Source: Cherax quadricarinatus
Taxonomy: Eukaryota; Arthropoda; Malacostraca; Decapoda; Parastacidae
Direction: 5' to 3'
Length of the DNA: 64,000 nt
Assembly (NCBI RefSeq): GCF_038502225.1
Contig: NC_091369.1
Span: forward strand, 17,225,224-17,289,223
The notes under the pieces are model-generated. The model was not told where the DNA came from. It did no database searches and was given only the letters and a program-made list of their open reading frames with translations. Shown here one piece after another: positions 51,049-60,383 of the stretch. Within the stretch, counting starts at the first letter, position 1, and each line of letters opens with the position of its first letter. The position numbers and the translations under genes were made by a program.

Positions 51049-51553
51049 CAATAAATGTCACATTAGTTGCACTTGTGTCCTTTTACTTTACATATGGTCT
51101 ATAGTTCGAAGCCAAGGAACTGTCACCTGCCTTGTAAATAGGTATTACATTTGCCATTTTCCACTTATCAGGCACTATGCCAGTTTGTAGTGATATGTTA
51201 AAAAGATTAGCCAAAGGTATGCTAAGTTCCCCTTTACATTCCTTTAACACCCTTGCAAACAGTTCATTAGGACCTGGGGATTTGTTAGGTTTTAGTTTCT
51301 CTATTTGTCAGAGGACCATGTCACTAGTTACCGCAATCGTACATAGTTTATTATCATCCTGTTCTACGTAATCTATTATTTCAGGAATATCGCTAGTATT
51401 TTCCTGAGTGAAAACTGAGAGGAAGAAGGTATTTAGAATTTCACACATATCCTTATCAATGTCAGTGATGTGACCAGAGTTACTCTTAAGCAGGCCAATC
51501 TTGTCCCTAATCTTACTTCTGTATACCTGAAAGAACCCTTTTGGTTTAGTCAT

Positions 51554-52786
51554 TTAATCCCTTGCCCTTGCGACCGTAGCCTCATAATCTCTTTTTGCTT
51601 TTCTTATTCCTTTCTTTATTTCTCTCTTTAATTGAATATATTGATTTCTTAACTGCCCATCCCCTCTTTTGAAACGCCTATATATGCCTCTCTTTTGACC
51701 AATGAGATGTTTTAATCTATTGTTCATCCATTTGGGATCATTTTTGTTAGATCTAATTTCCCTACTCGGAACAAAAGTTGTCTTGGCAGCTAGAACTATG
51801 CTCTGAAAAACGTCATATTGGCAACCAAGATCACCTACCTGACCCATAGTTAGGACATCCCAATTTAGCCCACCCAAGTAATTTTTCAGTCCCATGAAGT
51901 TGACCAAGCGAAAATCTGGGACAGAGATTTGATTGTAGTTATCTGGGTAATTCCATGATATATTGAAACTAAGTGATTTGTGATCACTTTCTCCAAGCTC
52001 ATCATTAACCTCAAGATTATTAATTAGTGAATCTTTGTTGGCAAGAACGAAGTCAAGCAGATTGTTTCCTCTCGTTGGTTCTGTCACAACCTGTTCTAAA
52101 AAGCAATCCTGAACCGTATCAAGAAAGTCACTAGACTCAAGATTTCCTGTCATATTGTTCCAATCAATTTGTCTAAAGTTAAAATCTCCCATTATCACAA
52201 CATTTTCATATCTAGATGCCTTATGAATTTCGTCCCATAACAGCTTACTACACTTCCTATCAAGGTTTGGGGGCCTATAAATCACACCCAAAATTAATTT
52301 GTCACGTCCCTCGAGAAACTGAAGCCAAACCGATTCTGTGTTCGATGTTTCTAATTTCATATCATGTCTAAGACAACAATTTAAATTTTCTCTGACATAC
52401 ATCGCCACACCACCACCCTTACTGTTGACCCTATTAGTGTGGAATAGTTTATAACCCTGTATGTTGCATTCAGAAGGCATTTCTCTATCTTTCAGGTTGA
52501 ACCAGGTCTCAGGTATACCAATAATATCTATATTACCTACACTTGCAAGTAATCTTAGCTCATCTATCTTATTTCTTAGACTCCTACTATTTGTATAGTA
52601 AACCTTAAGGGAGCTAGTCACTCGTTGTCGTCTACTATCACTCTTTGTTTGTTGATCAATTGATTTGCCATTACTAGCAACTTTATTTTGAATATTGTCT
52701 TTTAAACATATTCCTGAGGTATCCCGGTAATAACTGCTGTTTTTAACCCTAATGCTGCAGCCTGATTGTTTCCCACAAACACCCAT
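51554..52786 (-). CDS. LINE ORF2 N-terminal part: apurinic-type endonuclease and linker
   Basis: The 410-codon frame starts 'MGVCGKQSGCSIRVKNSSYY'. Its endonuclease motifs are complete: 'VYYTNSRSLRNKIDEL' (Asn), 'IIGIPETWFN' (Glu), 'GVIYRPPN', 'NVVIMGDFNFRQIDW' (Asp, Asn), 'PTRGNNLLDFVLANKDS' and 'LGESDHKSLSFNISW' (Asp, His). The linker 'DPKWMNNRLKHLIGQKRGIY' follows. It ends at a stop (51554) after 'DYEATVARARD', where the next block ('KPKGFFQVYRSKI') continues in frame after the stop, so one nonsense codon separates it from the RT. Confidence 0.85.
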   Translation of the reverse strand: MGVCGKQSGCSIRVKNSSYYRDTSGICLKDNIQNKVASNGKSIDQQTKSDSRRQRVTSSLKVYYTNSRSLRNKIDELRLLASVGNIDIIGIPETWFNLKDREMPSECNIQGYKLFHTNRVNSKGGGVAMYVRENLNCCLRHDMKLETSNTESVWLQFLEGRDKLILGVIYRPPNLDRKCSKLLWDEIHKASRYENVVIMGDFNFRQIDWNNMTGNLESSDFLDTVQDCFLEQVVTEPTRGNNLLDFVLANKDSLINNLEVNDELGESDHKSLSFNISWNYPDNYNQISVPDFRLVNFMGLKNYLGGLNWDVLTMGQVGDLGCQYDVFQSIVLAAKTTFVPSREIRSNKNDPKWMNNRLKHLIGQKRGIYRRFKRGDGQLRNQYIQLKREIKKGIRKAKRDYEATVARARD

Positions 52787-52819
52787 ACCTCTATAATCTA
52801 TCAGTTTAAATTCCTAGAC

Positions 52820-53620
52820 AAGTCATCAATTACACTCTCAACTGAATTGGCTAATGCAACCACTCCATCCCCAGAGAGATGAACCCCATCCCTTGCATAC
52901 ATATCACGTTTGCCAAAGAAAAGGTCCCAGTTATCAATGAATTGGGGTTGCAATTTCCTTGCAGTGCCTGTCTAGCCAACGATTTATACCAATTGCCCTA
53001 GACATCCATTCATTGCCCACTCCCTTACTAGGCAAGATGCTACATATGACTGGGATCCCTCCCTTAGACCTAACTACTTCTATGGCTGACCTGTACTTAT
53101 CCAACAGCTCCTCTCTCCTGCCCTTCCCAATGTCATTACCCCCAGCACTTAGACAGATAATGGGCTTGTTCCCATTACCTGCCATAATATTATCCAACCT
53201 GCTGACTATGTCGCCAACACCAGCTCCAGGAAGAAACACACTCTGTCTGATCTTTCTGTCTCTGTTACAGAATGCACGGTCCAAATATCTTACCTGATAA
53301 TCGCCTACTATTAAAATATTCTTACCTTGATTAGCAGGGGAATCAGTGGTACCTTCAACCTCACTAACCACTGAAGTACACTTGTCTTGGAGAACAGAGA
53401 ATCGATTTCCTACCTTCACATCTTCTCTAGTAACTCTCCTCATCTTCCTTCTTCCTGAACTGTGAACCACTTGCCACTCAAAGCGGCTGCCACTATCACT
53501 GCTGGTGACCATTCCTACCTTACCAGCTAAATCCTTCTCACACTCGCTCCCAAACTCATCTATGCGAAGCTTCAGCTTCCTATTTTCCTCCTGAAGAAGT
53601 AGAATCTCCTTCTTCAACAC
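52820..53620 (-). pseudogene. LINE ORF1 with SGNH/GDSL-type esterase, frameshifted near the end
   Basis: The frame starts 'MLKKEILLLQEENRKLKLRI' (coiled coil). The esterase blocks are 'ILIVGDYQVRYLDRAF' (block I, with G-D-Y where active members have G-D-S), 'IICLSAGGNDIGKG' (block III) and, after a frameshift near 52950, 'MYARDGVHLSGDGV' (block V). The probable nucleophile Ser is thus Tyr in this copy. Compare G-D-S in the copy at 40797-41634. Confidence 0.82.
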
Positions 53621-53638
53621 ATTAACCTGGGATTCTAA

Positions 53639-53942
53639 AGCCCGGTGGCCTGGTGGCTAAAGCTCCCGCTTCACACTCGGAGGGCCCGGGTTCGATTCCC
53701 GGCGGGTGGAAACATTTCGACACGTTTCCTTACACCTGTTGTCCTGTTCACCTAGCAGCAAATAGGTACCTGGGTGTTAGTCGACTGGTGTGGGTCGCAT
53801 CCTGGGGGACAAGATTAAGGACCCCAATGGAAATAAGTTAGACAGTCCTCGATGACGCACTGACTTTCTTGGGTTATCCTGGGTGGCTAACCCTCCGGGG
53901 TTAAAAATCCGAACGAAATCTTATCTTATCTTATCTTATCTT
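53639..53942 (+). mobile_element. tRNA-derived SINE with (TTATC)n tail
   Basis: The head carries RNA polymerase III promoter boxes: A box tggcctggtgg (53646-53656) and B box ggttcgattcc (53689-53699). The body has the blocks 'caaataggtacctgggtgtt' and 'gtgggtcgcatcctggggga', and the end is (ttatc)n at 53919-53942. Shortened relatives of the body block ('aggtacctgg', 'cgcatcctgg') occur in each tRNA-Val module. The SINE lies directly upstream of LINE ORF1 on the opposite strand. Confidence 0.9.
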
Positions 53943-54460
53943 ACAACAAGCAGAAGGATGGAGTAAATAGGCCAGAAGGTGGTAGTGGTAGTAGTGGAGG
54001 TAGAAAGTAGTAGTGAGGGAAGCAGTATGGTGGAGGTGAAGCCAGTCAAATACTAAGAAAGAGGAGCACAGCGAGGGAGCTAGGGGCCCACAGAGGGTAG
54101 AAGCAAGAACACAGAAGGGGGGGGAATAATGAAGGAACAAATACCCAAGGCAGAAGAAAGACAACCCAAAGGAGAAAGAGGAAAGAGGAAGAGGGAGAAG
54201 AAAAAGATATCAAGTTAAGTCACGGGTGTTCTGAAGTTTGGAGCATTTTACAATGTAGTGGGAGAGGAAGGCATCTACAGAGACGAAGCCAGGACTAAGA
54301 TTCATACAAGGATAGTTGTGTATTAGGGAGCATTCAATCAGATGGCGACTGTTAAAGTTGGAAGTAGGGAAGACAGTTTTAGCAGAAGACCAGTCAATAG
54401 GTTGGCTGTGATCTCTGACGTGACAGAAAAGAGCATTGTTAGTGTCGGCAAGCCTAACAC
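53943..54460 (-). pseudogene. PLE-2 C-terminus and 3' UTR, head-to-head with the plus copy
   Basis: The minus strand reads 'SVRLADTNNALFCHVRDHSQ', 'PIDWSSAKTVFPTSNFNSRH' and 'SVDAFLSHYIVKCSKLQNTR', then a 3' UTR rich in (CTA)n/(CCA)n. It matches 55530-56070 of the plus copy. At about 54460 the strand changes and the plus copy begins inside its RT. Confidence 0.85.
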
Positions 54461-54911
54461 TACTTTTGTCTTTCTTGATCTTATCCGCCTTTGTGTGGAC
54501 TCTAATTACTTTTCCTTCCAAGGGAAGTATTATTCTCAAACCTTCGGTATCGCTATGGTCTCTCCTCTCTCTCCTGTCTCTGCTAATCTTTACCTGGAAT
54601 ACTTCGAGACTCTTCTTCTCCGCTATGTAGATGACATCTTTGCTCTTTGGCCTCATGACTAGTCTCTTCCAATCATTTCTTGATGCTCTTAATAATCTTG
54701 CCCCTGATTGGGAATCAAATTCTTTGCTTCCTTTCCTTGATGTTTATGTCCACCGCTCAGATGCAGGTTTTGCCTTTTCCGTTTACGGCAAACCTATGCA
54801 CAGTGGCATGTATATTTACTACTTTTCTTATCATGCTTCCTCTGTCAAAAAAAAAGTGTTTTTATCTCCCTCTTTCTCCGTGCTCTCCGCATTTGCGATC
54901 CTCAGTTTCTA

Positions 54912-55150
54912 GTTGTTAGTTAGTTTAATATCTTTATTATGCACCCCATACCCATCCTGTGGGCGGTAGTCAAAAGATTACGAAGGTACGTAATGGGTCC
55001 AGGGACTGGACCCCAAAGTTATGACAGCTGAACTAGTTACAAAGGTAATGAACTCCAGGTAGATCTGGTCACAATCATGGCAAGTTACAAAGGTAATGAA
55101 TCAGCCTCATTCCTATACATGGTTACAGTCATGAACAAATTACAAAGTAA
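54912..55150 (-). mobile_element. Short non-autonomous retroposon inside PLE-2
   Basis: The block splits the PLE-2 reading between 'RICDPQF' and 'LNQKFHSSQ'. On the minus strand it ends 'gggtgcataataaagatatt' followed by (aact)n. It contains three spaced copies of 'gttacaaaggtaatgaa' and the palindromic 'gggtccagggactggacccc'. The likely target duplication is only ttct. No coding sequence is present. Confidence 0.65.
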
Positions 55151-56072
55151 TGAACCACTTCTTGAATCAGAAATTTCACTCTTCACAATTCACTTTCCGT
55201 CTTGGCTACCCTTCCCATTTCATAGACTCTGCCTTCTTACGTGCTAAACGTAATTTCTTCTCTCCCAAACTCTCTACTCATGGGAACTCTTCTGTCCTCT
55301 GCCTTCCCTACATTTCCGGTCTTTCTAATCTCAACAACTCTCTCCGTTCCTTAGACATCAAACTTACTTTTCACCAGACTAACACTCTTCACACTAATCT
55401 CGTCCATACCTCTCCTCCCTCTACAGATGCTCCTGGTGTCCACTCTATTTCTTGTTCCTCCTGTCCTCTTCAGTACTTCGGGGAAACTGGCCGATCTCTT
55501 TCTGACAGACTTAGGGAGCACAAAAATAGTGTTAGGCTTGCCGACAATAACAATGCTCTTTTCTGTCACGTCAGAGTTCACAGTCATTCTATTGACTGGT
55601 CTTCTGCTAAAACTGTCTTCCCTACTTCCAACTTTAACAGTCGCCGTCTGGTTGAATCCTCCCTTAAACACAACTTTCCTTGTATGAATCTTAGTCGTGG
55701 CTTCGTCTCTGTAGATGCCTTCCTCTCCCACTACATTGTAAAATGCTCCAAACTTCAGAACACCCGTGTCTTAATTTGATTCCTTTTTTTCTTCTTCTCA
55801 CCTCTTCCCTTTTCCTCTTTCTTTTTTTCTCCTTTGGGCTGTCTTTCTTCTGCCTTGGGTATTTGTTCCTTCATTATTTATTTTTCCTCCCTCTATGCTC
55901 TTGTACTTACCCTCTGTGGGCACCTAGCTCCCTTGCATTGCTCCTCTTTCCTAGTATTTGACTGGCTCTACCTCCACCATAGTACCTCCCCCACTACTAC
56001 CTTCTACCTCCACTACTACCACTACCACCACCTGGCCTATTTACTCCCTCCTCCTCTCCTTTTCGTTAGTGT

Positions 56073-56110
56073 GACTTTGTAAATGGTCCAAATCGGACCG
56101 AAACGTCGTC
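56073..56110 (+). ncRNA. Hammerhead-like motif of PLE-2
   Basis: Stem I GAC (56073-56075) pairs with GUC (56108-56110). Stem II is GGUCC-AAAUC-GGACC (56085-56099). GAAA (56100-56103), CGU, and C at the cleavage position (56107) follow. The core between stem I and stem II is UUUGUAAAU, which departs from CUGANGA, so catalysis is doubtful although the helices are perfect. Confidence 0.5.
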
Positions 56111-56160
56111 GTAAGCTCCTTTCTTCTATGTGCGGGTTATATGTGTATCCAGTACATATA

Positions 56161-56425
56161 AGAGGGGGCGGGGCCGTGAGAAAGAGAGTAGAAGAGTGGT
56201 AGTAGTGGTAGAGATAGTAGTAGAAGGAATCGTAATACTACTACTAGTAGCAGTAGTTGTATTACTAGTTAAATAGTGATGGAGGTAGAAATAATAAAGG
56301 AGTAGTGGTAATGTTACAAGAAACAGAGAGTGAAGTGTATGCAGGTATTAATTGTAGTAGTAGAGGCAGTCTAAGGTCAAGAGAAAAAGTAGCGCTTTAG
56401 GAGAGCTAATGGGCGACGATGGTGA
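56161..56425 (-). mobile_element. PLE-2 3' UTR remnant
   Basis: Blocks such as 'gtagtagaggcagtctaagg' and 'gcgctttaggaga' match 44690-44740 ('gtaatagaggtagtctaagg', 'gcactttaggaga'), part of the PLE-2 3' UTR on the minus strand. It adjoins the plus copy end to end. Confidence 0.65.
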
Positions 56426-56429
56426 TAGG

Positions 56430-56720
56430 AAAAACTCTGATAGGATGTTAGACACAGCAACATCTAGTGATCTTTCACTAGTGATCTCCGCTGGTGACCC
56501 CTACCACTGCTCCATTTCATCAGTCATCAGTATACAAGCTCCATCTCCTCGAAAACACTGTACTTTTATCAACATGATGGAGTGAACACAACTACTCTAG
56601 GCTGAGGGATTGATTACCCTAAATTTCTCCTCATCTTCCAACTTACTCCACATTGGTCTGAAGAAGTCACTGCGTGACGAAACGTTTCGCGAGTAAAAAT
56701 TCTAAATGTTGCACAAGTAT
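56430..56720 (+). mobile_element. Single hammerhead-bearing unit (retrozyme-like), partial
   Basis: It shares its layout with the 429-bp units: 'gttagacacagcaacatc' (compare 'tgtcagacactgcaaca'), 'ggctgagggattgattac' (compare 'gactgagggactg...gactgattac'), a hammerhead at 56655-56689, and 'aatgttgcacaagtatct' after it. It is diverged from the array family and present once. Confidence 0.65.
56655..56689 (+). ncRNA. Hammerhead motif, single unit
   Basis: Core CUGAAGA (56658-56664), A, stem II GUCA-CUGCG-UGAC (56666-56678), GAAA (56679-56682), CGU, U (56686). The core is canonical and stem II is perfect. Stem I is poorly paired (only G56656-C56688), so it may be inactive or stem I may use other bases. 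Confidence 0.6.
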
Positions 56721-57091
56721 CTCATTCACAATACTGTATAAAAGGAAAACAGGATAAAGCTCGTAAAAACATTCACACATTGGTAAACATTACAAACAAA
56801 TAATCTTAATCATTTATAAACAACTTCAAACGATTTATATACATTTCCTCTTTTACTGTGTTATTCACGTTGCCAATGAAAAATCACGTTTCTCGGCATT
56901 CATGTTTCTCTTTTTTTTTCCAAGATTATATATGAGTATGTGTACGGTTTAACACAGTATGGGAGCTCATAGATCAGTTGGTAGCGCCTTCATCACTATA
57001 AGACCGTAGCTCGGACATGTTTCCTGAAACCTATTTACTACCTTGATCCAGTTAAAAAGACTAATTTAAAAGGACACTTATGCATACATTA
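56721..57091. other. Unassigned, with a tRNA-like segment at 56962-57010
   Basis: No gene is seen. 'gctcatagatcagttggtag' resembles an A box. Read on minus it continues as 'ccgagctacggtcttatagt', the segment that ends the other tRNA-Val modules and seeds the 17-bp minisatellite. A B box is not evident. Confidence 0.4.
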
Positions 57092-58503
57092 CGATATATT
57101 TATTAGAAAACTTTACGGTCCCGGTATCTCGATCACTTATAACTGGTTAAAAGTGATCAAGGTCCCGGAACCGTAGCGTTTTCTAATTAATACATTCCAG
57201 TATTTGCTTAGGTATGTTTCAAACCTGTTTGTCGATATCATTTATCAAAGTTATTCCAGGCACGTGGCTGTTAGACATGTACGAGTCGCATCCTGGAAGA
57301 GATGAGTGAAGAACCAGTGGAAATGTACCAAGTTCAGTTTTCCTACCTTACTAACTCTGGGTTAACAATTCGAAAAAAATGTCATCGCTCACGAAACCAA
57401 CACCAGCTGTCATGACAGCTTCTGTACAGCCATTAAAGAGCTTTGGTTATATATTTCCTTAACGGTGGAATGACGCGAGAAACACCAGTGTCGTAATATT
57501 TAATTCACAATATCATCTTGTCGGTATTGTGTAACATTAATATATTCTGACAAATAAAAATGAGTAAAATCCTTTAAGCTGGAAATTTTCACATACCTTA
57601 GCGTGTTTTGAGGTACGGAGTCTATATGTTTCCGTAGTGTAATGGTTATCACGTGCGCCTCACACGCGCAAGGTTCCCGGTTCGATCCCGGGCGGAAACA
57701 TTGTTTATACCGAAGGTTTTCTGAACTGCGAGTTCTGTGATAAAACAATCTATCGTCGCTTTGTGGCAGTTGTACTGAGTAGATCATAATATAATAAGCT
57801 GCACATTATGGGGGACTATAACAGAATTTTATTATAAATTAATGAAGGACAAAATACCTCTGATAAATGATTCACCTGTGTCGAGTCAGTTCACTTTACC
57901 TGGTCAGAAAAACTTCCAAATAACAGAAAAAAATGAAAACAATTTTAGCTTAATTCGAAGTATCTTTTGTTTTATTTTAATGAGTTTCTCATTTATGTGA
58001 ATAACATTATAATACTGACATGTTAGTGGTTGCATTTAACCGAATATTATTTATTTTTTTGTATTTTATTTACAGCTATATTACAAGATGCAAATAAATT
58101 ACCATTCAATGGTACATGTTATGAGAGAACAATCAACACCGGTACTACTACGGTCCACTGAGTGAACATACAATACAATATTGCCTTAAGACAAACCTGA
58201 CATAACCTACAACTTACCTAGAAACACACAGTGTTACATAATCACAAAGATCTTCATAATACACTGATGCTAACACTTACATCCTACACTTATACAACCC
58301 CCACCCGCCCCTCCACAAGTTTAAACCCTGGACACTCACGTGGTTAAACACAATATTAAACATTAAACAAGTTAATACCATTGCCACTCTCACGTTCTTA
58401 AACACAATATCAACATTAAGCATTAAACAAGTTAATACCACGGCCACTATCACGTTGTTAAACACATTATCAATATTAAACATTAAACAAGTTAACACCA
58501 CGT
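57092..58503 (+). repeat. Left arm of a 1,412-bp inverted duplication
   Basis: Base 57092 pairs with 63476 and 58503 with 62065; the sum is constant, so there is no net indel over 1,412 bp. I saw only isolated differences (e.g. 'cacttataactgg' against 'cacttttaactgg'). It contains the hammerhead-like palindrome, the SINE remnant, tRNA-Val, AT-rich sequence and three units of the 60-bp repeat. Confidence 0.92.
57628..57700 (+). tRNA. tRNA-Val(CAC)
   Basis: A 73-nt cloverleaf; D-arm variant 'tagtgtaatgg' (a for g); anticodon loop ctcacac. It is the exact inverted counterpart of 62868-62940. Confidence 0.95.
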
Positions 58504-58871
58504 CAGGTGTAGCAGACGAGGGGATATTCACTGGTAGGCGGGATTCCCCAGTGGAAGTAGGTCCTTCCCAAAGAGATGGGTTAGTTGTAGTAGTAGTTGT
58601 CGTAGTCGTGAAGGTTATGTACATGTCCTCAGAATTAAGATTCCATGATGTTGCACATGTGTCTTACTCTCATCTTGTCGGTATTATATACCATTCGTAC
58701 ACAACTTGTCAGACACTGCAACATCATGGAATCTTAATTCTGAGGACATGTACATAACCTTCACGACTACGACAACTACTAGTACAACTAACCCATCTCT
58801 TTGGGAAGGACCTACTTCCACTGGGGAATCCCGCCTACCAGTGAATATGCCCTCGTCTGCTACACCTGACG
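58501..58871. repeat. Palindrome with 155-bp arms and 61-bp spacer
   Basis: Arms 58501-58655 and 58717-58871 are reverse complements with constant coordinate sum and few mismatches (e.g. 'gtagtagtag' against 'ctactagtac'). The spacer starts 'catgtgtcttactctcatct'. It begins at the inner edge of the 1,412-bp arm, so two inverted structures share a boundary. Confidence 0.92.
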
Positions 58872-59125
58872 TTACTATATAAGCGCCAGGATTCTTTCTT
58901 CTGCTTCAGAATCTCCACGACTATGGTGCTGTTCGCACCTACTCCTAGGTTGAGGGACTGATTACCTCATCTTCTGTACATAGTTCTACTGTCTTCAAGT
59001 TATGTCCTAGAATTTGTATTGATAAAGCCACTGGATGGCGAAACGTCTACAATAAAGATACCCAGATGTTGCACATGTGTCTTACTCTCATCTTGTCGGT
59101 ATTATATACCATTCGTACACAACTA
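58648..59125 (+). mobile_element. Hammerhead-bearing unit, about 418 bp, with direct terminal repeat
   Basis: The stretch from 'gttgcacatgtgtcttactc' through 'ccattcgtacacaact' occurs at about 58650 and again at about 59068, 418 bp apart, with one hammerhead between (59014-59052). The order 'gtcagacactgcaacatc', TATA-like 'tatataagcgcc', 'gagggactgattacctcatc', hammerhead is that of the 429-bp array units. It is a single unit plus the start of a second, as expected from a tandem or circular template. Confidence 0.75.
59014..59052 (+). ncRNA. Hammerhead-like motif
   Basis: Stem I UUGUA (59014-59018) pairs with UACAA (59048-59052). Core UUGAUAA (59019-59025), A, stem II GCCA-CUGGA-UGGC (59027-59039), GAAA (59040-59043), CGU, C at the cleavage position (59047). 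It has the same U/A core variant as PLE-1 but different helices that still pair. Confidence 0.7.
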
Positions 59126-59156
59126 TATATGTATAATGTCTTTCTACCTCTGTATG

Positions 59157-59196
59157 TTAGAAGTGATCAATGTCCCAGGACCGAAACGTTTTCTAA
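59157..59196 (+). ncRNA. Hammerhead-like motif, third family
   Basis: Stem I UUAGAA (59157-59162) pairs with UUCUAA (59191-59196). Core GUGAUCAA, stem II GUCC-CA-GGAC, then C and GAAA (59183-59186), CGU, U. It is the plus-strand relative of the palindromic pairs in the tRNA-Val modules. The core has one extra base compared with UUGAUAA. Confidence 0.55.
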
Positions 59197-59439
59197 TAAA
59201 TATGTCATAGTGTTTGCTCACGTGTCTTTCTAAACCAACTTGTCGGTATTTATTACCAAGGTTTATATCAATCTGGGGCTTGCACCGAGGGTACACACGT
59301 CGGTGGAGGAGGAATTATGGGAAGACCTAACCTGTGTGTGTGTTACGATCACAGCAGCAGCGGAGGCAGACGACTACTATTCCATGTCTAGAGGTGCATC
59401 GTTATGAGGGGTATTCAGGGATGGGCAAGTCCTGCAAAC

Positions 59440-60383
59440 CACTGATGCAATGGGTATTTTCGTGGACAGTTAGTATGAGAAGCACTGGGAAAACAAGGTA
59501 GTGGAGGGAGGAGGTGCGTAAGGAAATTTCGTGTAATCTTAAGGAGAGGGACACGACAGCATTAGGGGCAACCACTGAAGAGGAGGAAAATTTAGGGCAA
59601 TGTCAGCAATGGCAACGGGTAAATCCCGGTAATTTATGGTATTCCAGTTGAATTTTGTCATGCATTGTGAGTTGTTGCGGGGGGTTTCCGTACGTCTCAT
59701 GAATGCAATGAAAGATGTGGATAAATTGGGACATGCTCAGTCGACGGCGGTCGTCATGTTGATCCCAATGGGTAAGACGCAAGTAGGAATTTGTGATTAT
59801 CGTGCTATTTCACTCTTGAGTGCGTATTGTAAACTTTTTGCTAAGGTGTTGGATAATTGACTAAAGTGTGTCGTGGGTTTTGTTGTTACACCTGGTCAGA
59901 ATGGTATTTCTTAAAGATCCATGTTAGCAGGTCCTTCCATTACTGATGATTATGTGAGTACATTGCAGTTGAAAGGGAGGAAGGGTGCATTATTTGTCCT
60001 TGACCGAAGACGAGTGCACGATTCGGTGGATCGGGACACTATGCACAGTAGTCTACTTAAGCAGGTGTTTGGGATGGAAATAGTGAGGTGGTTGGATACG
60101 CTGTGTTGTGGAGCGATGGCTAGGGTCCAAGTGAACAGTAGATTAGGCAGGGTTGTACCCATGAGTATAGGTTTGAGGCAGGGTTGTACCCATGAGTATT
60201 GGTTTGAGGCAGGGTTGTCCATTGTCTTAGACACTCTTCGCATGTTTTTTGCATGCGTGCAGGACCTGTTCAGTAGGCTGGTTTTTGGTAGGGTGATGAT
60301 TTTGGGAAGCAGCATTTTTCCATGATGATACGACGCTATTGGTGAAGGAGCATACAAACCTTCCAGCGCTAGAAGGGGTAGTT
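59440..60383 (+). pseudogene. LINE E (L1/Tx1-type) RT fragment
   Basis: Frames give 'GIPVEF' near 59640, 'STAVVMLIPMGKTQVGICDY' and 'RAISLLSAYCKLFAKVLDN' (59700-59860), 'RKGALFVLDRRRVHDSVDRD' (catalytic Asp region) and 'IGLRQGC'. A 31-bp tandem duplication at 60146-60207 shifts the frame. 'GSSIFP' then replaces the palm, although in another frame 'AFFHDDTTLLV' keeps D-D. The clade is by resemblance. It resumes after the insertion at 60384-60643. Confidence 0.65.

Larger units (their letters stand above)
48831..51074 (+). mobile_element. Penelope-like element PLE-1, copy 2 (longer)
   Basis: Includes the N-terminal region missing from copy 1, the RT, the GIY-YIG domain, a 3' UTR with (CTA)n at 50900-50925 and a hammerhead-like motif at 51012-51048. 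It ends 'gtgtccttttactttacat'. The 3' edge abuts a CR1-like LINE whose own 3' part is missing. Nucleotide identity to copy 1 is very high, so both are recent. Confidence 0.92.
51075..53638 (-). mobile_element. CR1/L2-like LINE with ORF1 and endonuclease, 3'-truncated
   Basis: From 53620 downward: ORF1 (53620-52820), ORF2 endonuclease (52786-51554), pre-RT linker in a second frame (51553-51308), first RT blocks ('WKMANVIPIYKAG' type near 51170-51100), then the PLE-1 tail. As in the 39-41.6 kb copy, the 5' end is kept and the 3' end lost. A SINE abuts the 5' end. Confidence 0.85.
54461..56160 (+). pseudogene. Penelope-like element PLE-2 (RT fragment, GIY-YIG, 3' UTR)
   Basis: Plus frames: 'FLDLIRLCVDSNYFSFQGKY', 'SQTFGIAMVSPLSPVSANLY', 'RYVDDIFALWPHD' (Y-V-D-D; about 15 residues before it are deleted), 'LLPFLDVYVHRSDAGFAFSV' and 'SLFLRALRICDPQF'. 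A 239-bp insertion follows (54912-55150). Then 'YPSHFIDSAFLRAKRNFFSP', 'GVHSISCSSCPLQYFGETGR' (GIY-YIG), 'LSDRLREHK' and the end '...KCSKLQNTRVLI' at 55779. The 3' UTR holds a hammerhead-like motif at 56073-56110. G-I-A-M-V-S replaces the usual G-M-A-M-G-S. Confidence 0.85.

Noticed and set aside
53639..53712. A functional tRNA gene at the SINE head
   Set aside because: A and B boxes are good, but the anticodon stem and acceptor do not close, and the SINE body and (TTATC)n tail follow.
56962..57010. A further tRNA gene
   Set aside because: There is only an A-box-like match; no B box and no closed acceptor stem.
57500..57787. Identical 95-codon frames at 57500-57787 and 62781-63068
   Set aside because: The identity comes from the inverted duplication. 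The frame runs through the tRNA-Val gene and has no protein character.
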